The position numbers and the translations under genes were made by a program. A stretch of 64,000 bases of DNA from Bemisia tabaci (taxonomy: Eukaryota; Arthropoda; Insecta; Hemiptera; Aleyrodidae): contig NC_092795.1 of NCBI RefSeq assembly GCF_918797505.1, forward strand, positions 5,737,434 through 5,801,433. The letters run 5' to 3'. This document shows positions 45,937 through 57,400 of this stretch, piece after piece (within the stretch, counting starts at the first letter, position 1; each line of letters begins with the position of its first letter). A model generated the notes under the pieces. That model was given only the letters and a program-made list of their open reading frames with translations. It had not been told where the DNA came from and did no database searches.

Positions 45937-47039
45937 GTAAGTTCACTTCATATTGTCAAAATTGCTTTTCTTTAAACTCGTTTGCATTCAGCAATCATCA
46001 TTTGTGCGCATTCAAACTTTTTATTTTTTAAACTTTTAATTCTCTATTTAAGCTATTTAATTATGAGTTTTCAGAAATATATCTAAATTTTTAGAAACTG
46101 TGCAAGTTTGCCTTCAAAGAAGGTCCTCAAACATCGCATGGTTTGCCAAACGAAATTGCTCAACAGGTCGCTCAACAGCTAACATGAGAGTATTATCATC
46201 TCAGAGCTTACGTTTTAAAAATGTCAAATTGAGAATCGCATGAAGCGACTCTAATGATTTTCGACTCGTGAAGTTTTCTCAGATCATTATTTAGGTCGAT
46301 TTTTGAAAAAATTAAATTTCCTTTCTAGTGGTTAAATTTAAAGGCTACTAGACTAAAGACAAACTCTCCATGCAAATATAGGGAGCAAATACATCAGCAG
46401 TGGTGCCGTGTTTTCAGTTTTAGATTCCCCAAATAAAGTGGCAGCTCTGTCAATTTATTTGCTCCCAATCTTTGCATGGAGAGTTTGTCTTGATGTAGAC
46501 GTGGACTCTCAGGATAGCGTGGGATACCCCCTCCATTTTGGCCGCAACTTGAGAGCTTTTTTTGAGCTTGGGAGTTGATTTCAGAGAAAACCAGTGGCCA
46601 CATCATGTTTCTCGCGAACTTTTACATAAGAATCAACAGTCAAATCGCGAATTCCTTACACATGCAACATCTCCATTGCTGGATCCGCCTCTGATTTTGA
46701 CTCACCGTTACCCTCTCGCTTTCTCTCCAGGTCACCTTCGTCTTCGCCGTCGTTGCTGTCTTCTCCGTCTTCGGACAGGAATCCGCCGAGCAGGTCAGAG
46801 ACAAGCGGGCCATCTTCTTCAGCGACGCCGCCTACGGCTACGCCCCGGCCGCCTACGCCCCCGCCGCCTACGCCCCCGCCGCCTACGCCACCTACGCTGC
46901 CGCCCCTGCCGCCTACGTCGCCGCCGCTCCCGCCGCCTACGTGGCTGCAGCACCCGCCGCTGTCCCCGTTGCCGCCCCTCACACCAAGGTCGTCCACTCC
47001 GCCCCTGGCTCCTACGCCGAGTACCACTCTTTCGCCTAA
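45925..47039 (+). CDS. Secreted low-complexity Ala/Tyr/Pro-rich cuticle-like protein, two exons
   Basis: Exons 45925-45936 (MKFQ, donor gtaagt) and 46731-47039 (acceptor ttctctccag) join in phase 0 to 106 residues ending at TAA. The first 20 or so residues form a signal peptide split by the intron after codon 4, the usual architecture of insect cuticle protein genes. After a possible dibasic KR site, the mature chain is made of A-Y-A-P-A repeats and AAPAAYV/AAPAAVPV blocks, ending in a short conserved-looking tail with HTKVVHSAPG and EYHSFA. There is no chitin-binding RR consensus, so it fits the low-complexity (CPLC-like) class of structural cuticle or secreted gland proteins. The coding exon is GC-rich with strong C-ending codon bias, unlike its neighbours. 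TATA box and AATAAA frame the gene. Exact family uncertain. Confidence 0.9.
46356..46492. mobile_element. Hairpin MITE in the cuticle-gene intron
   Basis: Left arm aagacaaactctccatgcaa then gggagcaaata; right arm tttgctcccaatctttgcat then ggagagtttgtctt. 137 bp. Confidence 0.85.
46731..47039 (+). CDS. Cuticle-like gene, exon 2
   Basis: 103 codons including TAA. Begins VTFVFAVVAVFSVFG (rest of the signal peptide). GC-rich repeats in this exon create long spurious reading frames on both strands (46562-47119 and 46656-47154). Confidence 0.9.
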   Translation, partial: VTFVFAVVAVFSVFGQESAEQVRDKRAIFFSDAAYGYAPAAYAPAAYAPAAYATYAAAPAAYVAAAPAAYVAAAPAAVPVAAPHTKVVHSAPGSYAEYHSFA

Positions 47040-47280
47040 GCCACTCCATCGGGGACGATGCCACCGAGTCTTCACTCTTTAAGCAAGAACGCGTGACGCA
47101 AATGGAAACCCGTTGGTGATACGTGGCTCTTAAGCCGACACCGAGGCGATGCAACGGACGCTCTTAATGTGCGGTCCGTGGTGATTATCCATACCAACAG
47201 CGATTGTGATTTTGATCCTCAGGTCATGTTTCGTAGATTGCCTGTAACATCTGTTTAATATTGTTGACTCGTGGTGTACA

Positions 47281-47286
47281 AATAAA
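47281..47286 (+). terminator. Poly(A) signal of the cuticle-like gene
   Basis: AATAAA 242 nt after the stop codon, followed by T-rich sequence. Confidence 0.7.
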
Positions 47287-48333
47287 TTTTTTCAAATTCA
47301 ATTAACCAAGTCCAATCTCTTATTGATATCATTTTAATTCCACACATTGATGCCTAAAGTGCGGAACGACGTATGTCCATCGCGGTATCTCAAAATTCCC
47401 GCTCCTATTTAATTTCTTCCAAGAGGAACAAGTCAACGTTTTAGCTCGTTTATAAGACTCGCTGACAGAGAGAAAAAATCAAGTGAGTTTCAAAAAATTG
47501 CGTTAATTAGTTTTCCAATGCAAAAATAAAGTATGACAGGAAGCCATCTTCATTTCTTCACCTTGGAAAACGGAGGTACATGGTTTCGCACTATAGCCAG
47601 CCATCTTCATAAATTCCTGCATACCGTCGTTTCCCTGCGGAAGGAATGGAAGACCAGTCAATGGATTCAAAATTTACTCTGGCAAATCAGTTGTTACAAG
47701 AATATAACTGTGCAATTCCAACCGAAATTCTACTGATTATTGAGTGTAATCAGAAGAAACATCCGTGAAATTTTCAATTAGGAACTCCCAAAAGTTTTTT
47801 AATGTATAAAATTTGCAAATTGACACTTGCTAAAATCGTAATTAAGTAAAGTCTATAATTACGTCCTCTTTGTCTAGGAAACGAGAAAGGGGAATTTGGT
47901 TCTGGGAATCTCAAAATTGATTTATTGCTAACGAAACTTTTTGTTATCATTTTTTACCGAAACATGGAAACAAATTTTAAATATAAAATAATAGTAATAA
48001 TTTAGAATTGGGAAAAATAACTTAAAATGTTTTATACCGAACTCATGGTGAAGTAATATATTGTATTAAAAACTCTATTCTGAGAATCTAGGTGCAGCGG
48101 CTCGATTGTCGAATCGATATCGAATGACCTTGATTGATAAAAAGCATTGCTAAAATAGGGATTTATCGATCAGGATCATTCGATAACGATTCAACAATCA
48201 ACAAAGAGAAGACGCAGCAATTCTATTGGTAGAATCGGGTTGTCTCAATAGACGAAAGAGGTAAGTAATAAACTAACTAACGGCAACTCATGAGGGAGCC
48301 CATAGTTGGACAACATTTTACAATTGGGAACTA
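47287..48333. other. Intergenic; old repeats only
   Basis: About 47355-47590 is a diverged copy of the 12632-12893 family. 48114-48200 is a hairpin with gattgtcgaatcgat and its mirror. Otherwise unrecognised. Confidence 0.4.
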
Positions 48334-50272
48334 TACCCAGATAAGACAGGAATATTTAGCCAATATTTAAACAATATTGTTTTGGTATTTATGCAAACAT
48401 TGGGCCAATATTGGTTAAATATTGAGCCAATGTTAAAATCGTACACCATCTTTCCTTTGGCATAAATACTGTGCCAATACTTTGGCTGAGAATACTGTGC
48501 CAGTACTTCAAAGGGAAAGTATTTGGATATCAATATTGAGACAATACTACACCAATATTGAATCATTTAGGGGTTCGCAGCTAGGGGATGGTGGAAAAGG
48601 GTTAATTGTGGAAATAATTTCAGAAACCATGAAAAATAAAAATAATGAAACCACTGGAATGTTATTGAATCGATTTTGCAGATTAGAAACTTTTCATCCA
48701 TCTTGGGGATTGAACCCGGGACCTACCTAACACTAACCGACGATCCTACCGATTGAGCTTCACGAGACGATGTATTTTAGTGACTTAAAACCGGTATTTA
48801 ACGTCGAGTTGGACGGGCAACTAGGATATTTTCCATCTGCCTGGATTTGTCCGTGTATTTATTTTACTTTTAACTTTACTATATTTTTTTAAATTTATTT
48901 TATCGTTTTACTTTGTTTTATTTCCTTGCTGACTCTATTTTTTTCTTCACTCTATTTTTTTTTTCAAGCACTTCATTTTTTTTCTTTAATTATTTACTTC
49001 TTATTCCTTTACTTTGTTTTGTTTTACTGTAATTTATTTTAATACTTCATCATAATTTTTTTGACTTCAGTTAATTCTTTAAATTCATTCTATTCTTTAA
49101 CCTCATTTAGTTTTTTCCTTTATACTTTATTTTTTTCTTCATCTCAGTTTTTTTACTTCATCTCCTTGCTCCCTCTAATGTTTTACTTCAGTTTAGTCTT
49201 TGACTTCATATCATTAATTTGATTTACTTCATTTTATTTCTCTTCTTTTGTCTCTGTTATTCTATTATTTCCACCATTCTATTATTTTATTTATTTTTTT
49301 CCCTTTAAATTTTTCATCGACATTCTGAGATGCATTTTGCATTTGATTGCAGTTTGATGTCTTCCTCATAAAGACTATGCAGGTGCGATTGCCATAATCT
49401 CACAGCTGCACAGCTACTAAGTGCAAGTTCTACAGGAGACCAATAAGCACACGAGATCAAGAATTTCTTCTTCAGTTGAATTTAAATGTTTCATTTGAAA
49501 TTTGAAAAATAAAAAATAAACACCAGATGTGAATGAATGATAACATTCTCATTCAATGATAATATTCACAACAGTACATGAACTACAAACGAAACAAAAA
49601 AAGAAATAAACTGAGATCACGCGCAAATACATTGAAAATGACCTCAAGGAGGTGGAAATTCAACAATTTCTTGGGAGGCAAAAAAATATATATATATTAT
49701 ATTATATTAAATTTGACAACAACTGCAATAACCTTCATGAATAATAAGGTTGAAAATAATGGATAATTGTTCAGAAAGAACACATTTGAGCTACGTCTTA
49801 AATCTAAGCCTTATATGTTTAATACTTTTCGTTATGGGCAGGCATTTAGTATGATGACTTATACCGATTAGGATATCGAAAATATTTTAAAAATATTTTG
49901 AATAGCAGTAATTGTTGTTTAAATATTTTCAAAATATTTTGAAATACTTACTAATGCATTACTGTCTTTTAAAATGTTTTTAAAATATATAATAAATATT
50001 TTGAATATAAATATTATATGTACTGATATTTTAAAAATACTCTCACGATATAAATTTTTACAGTATTGAAATACAAATATTTTGAAAATATTTTATGATG
50101 TTTTGGGTAAACATATTATTTTTAAAAATACTAAATGATGATTCTTAAATATTTTCTAAAAAAATAATTTTGATTATAATATTATCAAAATATTGTCAGT
50201 ATTGTGTAAATATTGCGACAGTACTGACAATATTTGCCCAATATTGTAAAAATATTATGTCTTATCTGGGTA
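48334..50272. mobile_element. 1.9-kb AT-rich element with TACCCAGATAAGACA ends
   Basis: Left end tacccagataagacaggaat, right end attatgtcttatctgggta. Both inner ends are full of caatattg and aaatatttt palindromes. No transposase. It hosts the 765-bp tRNA-like repeat. Confidence 0.75.
48565..49329 (-). repeat. 760-bp repeat with tRNA-like promoter, copy 1
   Basis: Reverse complement of 59469-60228. The tRNA-like part (A box agctcaatcgg, B box ggttcaatccc on the - strand) is at about 48710-48760. The T-rich half 48850-49320 is the mirror of the A-rich half of the other copy. Confidence 0.85.
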
Positions 50273-50543
50273 GTTTCCAGTCTGCTTTAAAAACAACGCA
50301 TGTGCCATTTGTTTTCCTATGCACGTAAGTGTTTTTTCAGATGAGCCAGAATGTATAGCTCCAAATTGCAAAATGCACTCCAGTTAGTCCATCAATGTCC
50401 CCCTTAGTTTACAGCACGCCCGTTTTAATCAATAAGATCGCTCCTTCCTCCCTTTTCGTCCATTGTATTGTGTATCAATTTTCAATAATCAGCTCGGAGA
50501 CCAGAAAATAACGAAAAGAAAGAGCCGTCAAGTCATGTTTTGG

Positions 50544-50549
50544 TTTATT
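50544..50549 (-). terminator. Likely poly(A) signal of the M13 gene
   Basis: AATAAA on the - strand (TTTATT on +), about 270 nt after the stop codon. Confidence 0.6.
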
Positions 50550-50816
50550 GCTACATTAATCAACAAAAACTGTACAAACGTAAGAAGGCAATTAAGTAAA
50601 ATTAGGCACTGGGGAGGCACACGGTCTCTGCACTAGAACTATCGCTAAGTCGTATCACAAAACAAAACAAAGATGAGTTAGATTTTTACAAGAGTTCATT
50701 TTACAAGGACCTTGAGGGGAGAAAAACGAGGTTCACTCACTGTACAGCCAAAGATTACACGTGGGGGATTTACAAAATGTACAATCAGGCGAGGGCCCGA
50801 TGCGGGGGGGCGGGGG

Positions 50817-50993
50817 CTACCAGAGTTGGCATTTCCGCTTCTTGGGGTTCATCTTGGCGCCCTTGGGGCAGCCCCAGATGGTGGAGAACTCTGGCGAGTT
50901 GGAGAGGACCCCGGCCACTCGGATTCGGTTTGGACAGTGGACGTCCTTCATGTCCCACTTCAGAGACGTTGTCGTCCAGGATTCGCACCAAAG
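50817..50993 (-). CDS. M13 peptidase terminal exon
   Basis: 58 codons plus TAG, from LWCESW through [20 protein letters not shown] to CQLW. It matches the conserved C-terminus of neprilysins (DVHSP, R-V-x-G-x-L-x-N-S-x-E-F, CxxW), with Cys in place of the usual Ser in DVHSP. Acceptor ttgtttttgcag. Confidence 0.96.
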   Translation of the reverse strand, partial: LWCESWTTTSLKWDMKDVHCPNRIRVAGVLSNSPEFSTIWGCPKGAKMNPKKRKCQLW

Positions 50994-53900
50994 CTGCAAA
51001 AACAAAAAAAGTATTGCTTGTATGAACGTATTTATGCTAAATGGAACTATGTGCAAGTGGAAAGATGGGGCGAGCTCGTTAGTTGAGGGCCAGAAGAATG
51101 ATTAGGGATTTTAAAGCGCCAATGACGTCAGCGGCAACGAAGCCGTCTCCATTGTCGTTCTCGCTCATCTTTAACTGGATTGCATTTTGTAAAAAGGAAC
51201 CAAGAGGATTCTAATGTTGATAGGATTGTGCAACATGCATTCTTTGCAACAAATTACTGAAATAATGAAAAAAAAATCATATTTACAAGGATAATTTTCC
51301 TCTTGAATTCATAGTATATTGAGAGTAAAGATTTGTATAGATGATCAATTTAGATTTGCAGAGTAAAGAAAGTTGCACAATCTTAGCAACATTGGAATGT
51401 TCCTGGTTCCTTTTTGCAAAATGCAATCCAACTCATGAGCCCTGTCCATAACGCTCTTGTCACATGTCCACGGCTCACGAGTTAGCGCTCAGTTCCTTTT
51501 GATTTAAAGTCAAATCCCCCTGTCCATTTTCTCAAAGGGAACTGTATCCACTCTCACATTGTTTCTTACCAGCTCACCACCAGTAGACCCCATCTTGCCA
51601 CTTGCACATAGTTCCTTTTAGCATAAATACGTCCATATGGTCGTTCCCCCACGAAAGAACGTAATTACATTTAAATGATGCCAAATTTCCTCTCGAAAAT
51701 CAAAATTTTAGCTGAAAAACCTGAGGCATAAGTATAACTGAAAATTTCACAGATTGTTCATCTCATCTGTGCACAAATCAGAAAAATTTCGGACAAAATC
51801 CTTCAGGTGCTTCTTTGTAAAAAATCGAATTTTACTCTCAATTTTACAACCTTGGAATGGAATTTCGTTCCTTTGTCCGGGAAACGACGATAGATTTATC
51901 TGATGTTCGGGTCTATTATCGTCTCCCTTCTAACGTATATAAGAGCGTATCTGAATTTCAACGCGAGCTCTCTTTTACGTATAAATGCATGCTTTCTGGG
52001 GCTCATAGGGGGGCTGAGATACGCTTTTACGTTAGAGAAGCGAAGTCATATTATAAGTAGCTAACTAACATGTCGCTTTTGTAGCGCCTCTGTGCGTTAT
52101 AAACTTGTATTGAATTAAATATTAGGGTCATATCTACACGGTGGAGGGGATGTAACATCTCAACGACCACAGAAAAAAACACGTAAAGGCGGTGTAAGTC
52201 CCCAACCACGGGTCTCAGTTGCGATATTTGAAAATCTCGACGCTCATTTTACTTTTTAAAGGGAAAGAATCAACATCATGCCTTGACGTTTTCGCATAAT
52301 TTGTTTCAAATAGAGAAAAAAATCATGGCAGTTTTTAAGAATTGACTTTAAGTAGTCTACCATTTTGAAAAATGGAATAAGTATGCAACGTCGCGATTCG
52401 AGATACGTGGTTGCGAACTCTCATAGTCGATCTTTGAAATAGGTTCTCATCTTCCAAAAATTCAAAATTGAGTCATTGACACCACTGCAGAGGAACATTA
52501 GTGGAGAACAGGATGTCCAATTAAAATATCGCATTCGGATCGCCCGAGGTAAGCAGTATATTTGACAGTTAGGAGGGAGAGTTTTGTGCCGCCAGACTAA
52601 AATCTTTAATGTATGAAGCTGAAAATGAAGTGTTCAGCAAATAATTCACTGGTCACCTGCTAAATATGATGAACTGTTCTCCTGATAAGCGAACAATTTA
52701 AGCTGTTTCGTTTTTTCACAGCAGCGACTGAAATACTTCAGCAACAATTGAAGGTAAGAATGACTATTTTTTTAGGAGTACCGATGATATGAGGAAAGGT
52801 TCTTACATTTGCGAAGGACAGGAACAGGAGTTGTTCATGGTTATAATCCCCGAGTCCGGGTAGAGTTCGTTCTTGTCCATGGTTGCGGACATAATGTCTG
52901 TAGGCCCACAGCGCCTCGCGTAAGCCGCCATTATCGGCTATGTTTTCGTCTAAAGTTTGCGCTCCATTGATCTGCAAAAATTCCAAGTCATAACATTTTT
53001 TACGTAAAATTCAGACGCGGTCACGAGGAAAAATTCATCGTACGAGGTTACATTTTTATGCTCTACATCAATTCGTAACCTGACTGAAAAAAGGAAGCAG
53101 GTTGAGCCAGGAAAGGTATTGCATTGTATATACGGCAGGGTTCATTGCAAAGTGTAGTTGCGCCTTTATGTCAGGGGGCGACGAATTGAGGTGTTAGAAG
53201 ACAAGGCGCATAAGTGTTTTGAATCTCAAAAATGCAGGGAGCGTTAAGGCAGCGAGAAAGTTCGAACTCACTCTTTGATGCTTGCGAATTGAAGGGATTT
53301 TTCGCAGCATTTGTTTCAAGGCTAGTTTTGGTCGAAATCATGACTATCCCGCAATTTCATGAAAAAAACTGCATTTATGCTCCTTGCTCGTCCAACTCTG
53401 AAGATTAGACGACGCTTCTCTTCCATGGATCACGTGATAGTTATATTGTTTTTCCAAACGAACGATTTAAAATATATTGTACTATAAATACACCTCCGTT
53501 TTTTACCCTCAATGTAAGTTTGTCTCAAGGTATACATTAGCAACGGTGTTATCATTAATTTTGTAGTAAAACATTTAGTACTTGGGGGCTGCAAAGTTTT
53601 TTTTTTTTTTTTTTTTTTTGCTTCAAAAGTGGGCAGAAAACATAGTTCCAGCAACTACTTACTGGTGCCACTTACTACTAACTAACTAACTACTTACCGG
53701 CATATGCTAGGAACGGGAGGCAATCCCCACCCCCTGACAGCCACAAGCAAATGACAAGGGGATGGAGAAGGCTACCCACACCCAGCACACACGAGATCGA
53801 GGTAGGACCTGGCTGAAATTAAAGGAAAATGTAGAGGTTCATAACTTGGCAAGTTTTTCTCTGAGACCGAATCACTCAAAATCGATTTTCATGCACCAAA

Positions 53901-54403
53901 TAAATTATGTTTATACAAAGCGATATTTAGGAAAAAACTATACGTTGTAAGTATGAACGATGATAAACAATGAAGTGCATGTTTACTAACATGCATTTTT
54001 TTTAAAAAAATTATAAAACATAATAATTACCGATTGGTTGATCTCTGGAAGATAATAGGAACTATATTGTTCGACAAAACACTCTGTTTTGTTCATGTAC
54101 TCGTTAATTGTTTTGTTCGTCCACCACGGTAATTTATTACCAGTCTTGTCATATTTTCGACCTGAAGGAACAATGAGGAAAAAATAAGGTTTCTAGCATT
54201 GAATTTTAATACTGCATGTTCGATGAATATGATTCTTCTTCAGTGGCGTGGCGTGAAGGATCGATTATCGATATATCGCCATTTGAAGCTATAGTAAAGA
54301 ATCGATTACTAAGGTGTTCGCTGCGAACGTCCTGATAATCGATCTTTTTCCATAGGTTTAAATGGCATAACAAGCGATGTATCGCAATTCACGCCATGCC
54401 ACT

Positions 54404-54452
<49 letters not shown>

Positions 54453-57400
54453 TAGCAATGAATTTTAATTCTGCATGTTCGATGAATATGATTCTGACCA
54501 CGAGGGTGCATGCAGGAACCAGTGGCGACGCGTGAATGATCGACTATCGATTTACCCCTTTTAAAGCTATGGTAAAGAGTTGATTGTCAAGATTTTCGTT
54601 GCGAACACCTTGTTCATCGATCCTTTTCCATAGATTCAAATGGCAGATCAATCGATGTATCGCAAAGCGCGCCACGCCACTGGCAGGAACTTGGCGTATT
54701 CAGCTAATGACTGATCTTTAAGAGATACATGCCAAGAATTTTATCTATAGCCTAGTGATTTCAAGCCAAAAATTAGGTAGTATCTCTCTCCCATTAGTAA
54801 AATGCAGATTGAACCAAACTCACTCAAAATAGGTTCCAATCATTCACTAACTGTAAAATCGAGAGCTAAAAGGTTGGGCTTCATTTTTGATCCTTTGAAA
54901 TATCGATTTATTTCCCAGTCTTGAAACTTCAGTACGATATATACTCTTCTAAAGTATGCTCAAGCCTTACGCAGTACATTGATTAAGGAAATACTCGATA
55001 AAAAAAAGGGAGTGACTAAAACAGGTGGCCATGAGTTTTTATAATGGTAAAATTTCCTTATCCCATCAAATCATGACTATGGGGCACGGCGCACAATAGA
55101 TCGATTCAATTGGGCATTAGCGGATCTAGCAATTTTGCAACACCGGATTTCCTCCATTTAAACCTATGGAAATGTATCGATTCTTAGAGGGGCCAGGTGC
55201 TCTGACAAGAATCGATTATTTAGCATAGGTTTAAATGGAGGAAATTCGATGCTGCCAAATTGCTGGATCCGCCTCTGCAATTGGGGGATGCAGGACGAGG
55301 AAACTTTGAACGCTTACAAAACTCCCTTTACACTATTTCAGGACATTTTGTCAACGATTTTTTGTCCGCGCACCTTTTTTGTCCAGTAGTTTACGCCCAC
55401 GCGTAAAATAAGCAACAGTGACTTGGTCCACGCGTTATATTTTAGTCGGTATGTAAAAGTATATCGACAATATGGAAATGAGAAATTTAGAGAGAAAGAA
55501 GTGTTGTTATGGTTGCTCATTTTCTAAATGAAATGTTATTACTTTCTCCTTTTGAATCATCTTTTTAAATTGTCATAGTGAATATTTGGTTTTATTTCCA
55601 TCCTTAAAATATTCGATGTACAACATACCTTTTAAATTTTTAACATTTTTTAAATTTTTTCTTTACGAAATTATTAAAAACATTTATATTTTTAAAACGT
55701 GGCAAATACTTGTAAAACCTTTTCCAAGCGACATTAATTTCAATGAGCCGCAGTTGTGCCGACAAAAACTGCAAAAAAGAATAAAAGAGGCAAAAAAACC
55801 AAGGAGCACGCAATCTTTAATTTTAATCCATTTGCACATCGATCTTTTAGAGTCAAATACGTCAAATTTTGAGTGTTTGGTTGCGCGCACACCTCGCTGC
55901 AGCACAATAAAAGCACAATATGTAAAAGAAAAAATTAAAGTGCTTTGGAAATCATTAAAGTTAACACGGAACCACCAGTATTTAAAAAACACACATTATA
56001 TTATTATTCTCCTTTGATAAATTGATACATATTTTTCCCCCATCAGTTTAAATGAGAATAATCAATGCAGAGTGTGCTAACATTTCAAAATCATGAGTTA
56101 AAAAACGCTGACTGTGCGAGTATAAATACCTATTAAAGCCTAACAGAGCGGAGCGGCGCGGCGTGCTGCCAGAGCGAGAGGGTCACTGGCGCCTACAAAC
56201 CTAAGTGGATACTTCACGCATTGCACAATGCTTGAAGTATCCACTTAGGTTTGTGGGCGCCAATGCAACTATTCCACCACGAAAGTATTGCAGAGTATCC
56301 AATGTAATTGAAGGCGCATTAACGTATGCCGGCCGCCCACCGTGCGGCGGCGCCTGAAGCAACTATTTCACAAGAGAGGTGTTGCATAGTATTATACGAA
56401 ATTGAACGTATTAAGAATGACACTCATCCTGCTTTAAAAGTACATATCTTTCTTCGCAAAATAAATCAAGATACGCATCGTACACAGGAAAAATCTAAGA
56501 GCCTTTAGCTGAGGCAAATATAGAGGTTTATCCGGTTCAGGTATAACAAGGTATAATTAAGTCCTGTTACACCAAAGAGGTGTGGAGAGTTTTGGTGAAT
56601 TTTGTCTCATTGAATTGACGCTCCTCCATTTTTACCAAAACTCTCAACTATATATTATTCTCCGTTGGACCAAACAGACAAAACAAAAAAACAAGCAAAC
56701 CCTCATTCTTCCAAGACATTATACATTTTCATCCGAAAACGTCGTGAGCAATGGTAGTTTGTATTTATTTATATGTGGGCCAATTAACTTTCGGTCTCAA
56801 CTACTGGCACGTGGACCAAAACTCCGGTGCCGAAAAAACGCGTGGACGTAAATTACTAGAAAAAACAGGTGCGCGGACAAAAAATCGTTGACGAAATGTC
56901 CTATAACCCTTTATACAAAACTTGGAGGTTCTAAAAGTGGTTCCATTGGTTTCCTCGTGAAAGTTTCTTCTAGATGATCCCTTTAAAATTTAAAATGTGG
57001 CGTTACTCTGATGATTTTATATTTTGAATATCAAAGTCACGTACCTGTATCGTCAAATCCATGAGTAAGCTCATGTCCAAGAATTGACCCAATCGCTCCA
57101 TAATTTAGGGCCCTGAAAATAAAAGCATGCGATTAATTTGTTTTAATTAATAAAGCATGGTCAGAGTAAATTTCTATATATAAATACATACACTCTTTAT
57201 GCAAATATATACACTTTATAAATACATGAGAGAAAACACATGAAAACACCCTATTTAATCAATTTTTTGTTTGAAATATTGTTTCCTAAACTTTTTTTTT
57301 GTTTACTAAAATAATTTCTGATCGCAAGGAAAGTGGAAAAGGTTAAAAAAACTGATTTTTCAGGGCGAGATTGCTTTAATAGACACATACTTCAAGACTT

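Larger units (their letters stand above)
55340..56901 (-). mobile_element. Large TIR element with palindrome module, copy 2 (inverted)
   Basis: Ends aggacattttgtcaacgatt and gttgacgaaatgtcct. About 1.56 kb, colinear in reverse complement with 43074-44868 minus its nested MITE. It sits inside the M13 intron 54162-57044 and splits an older GATCGAGTCAATTGG-family MITE: the host resumes at tttatacaaaacttgg (56910). Confidence 0.88.

Noticed and set aside
46562..47154. Long frames in other registers around the cuticle exon (185, 139, 111 and 109 codons)
   Set aside because: GC-rich codon-repeat shadows of the true exon 46731-47039, which has a signal peptide, correct splicing to exon 1 and a TATA box.
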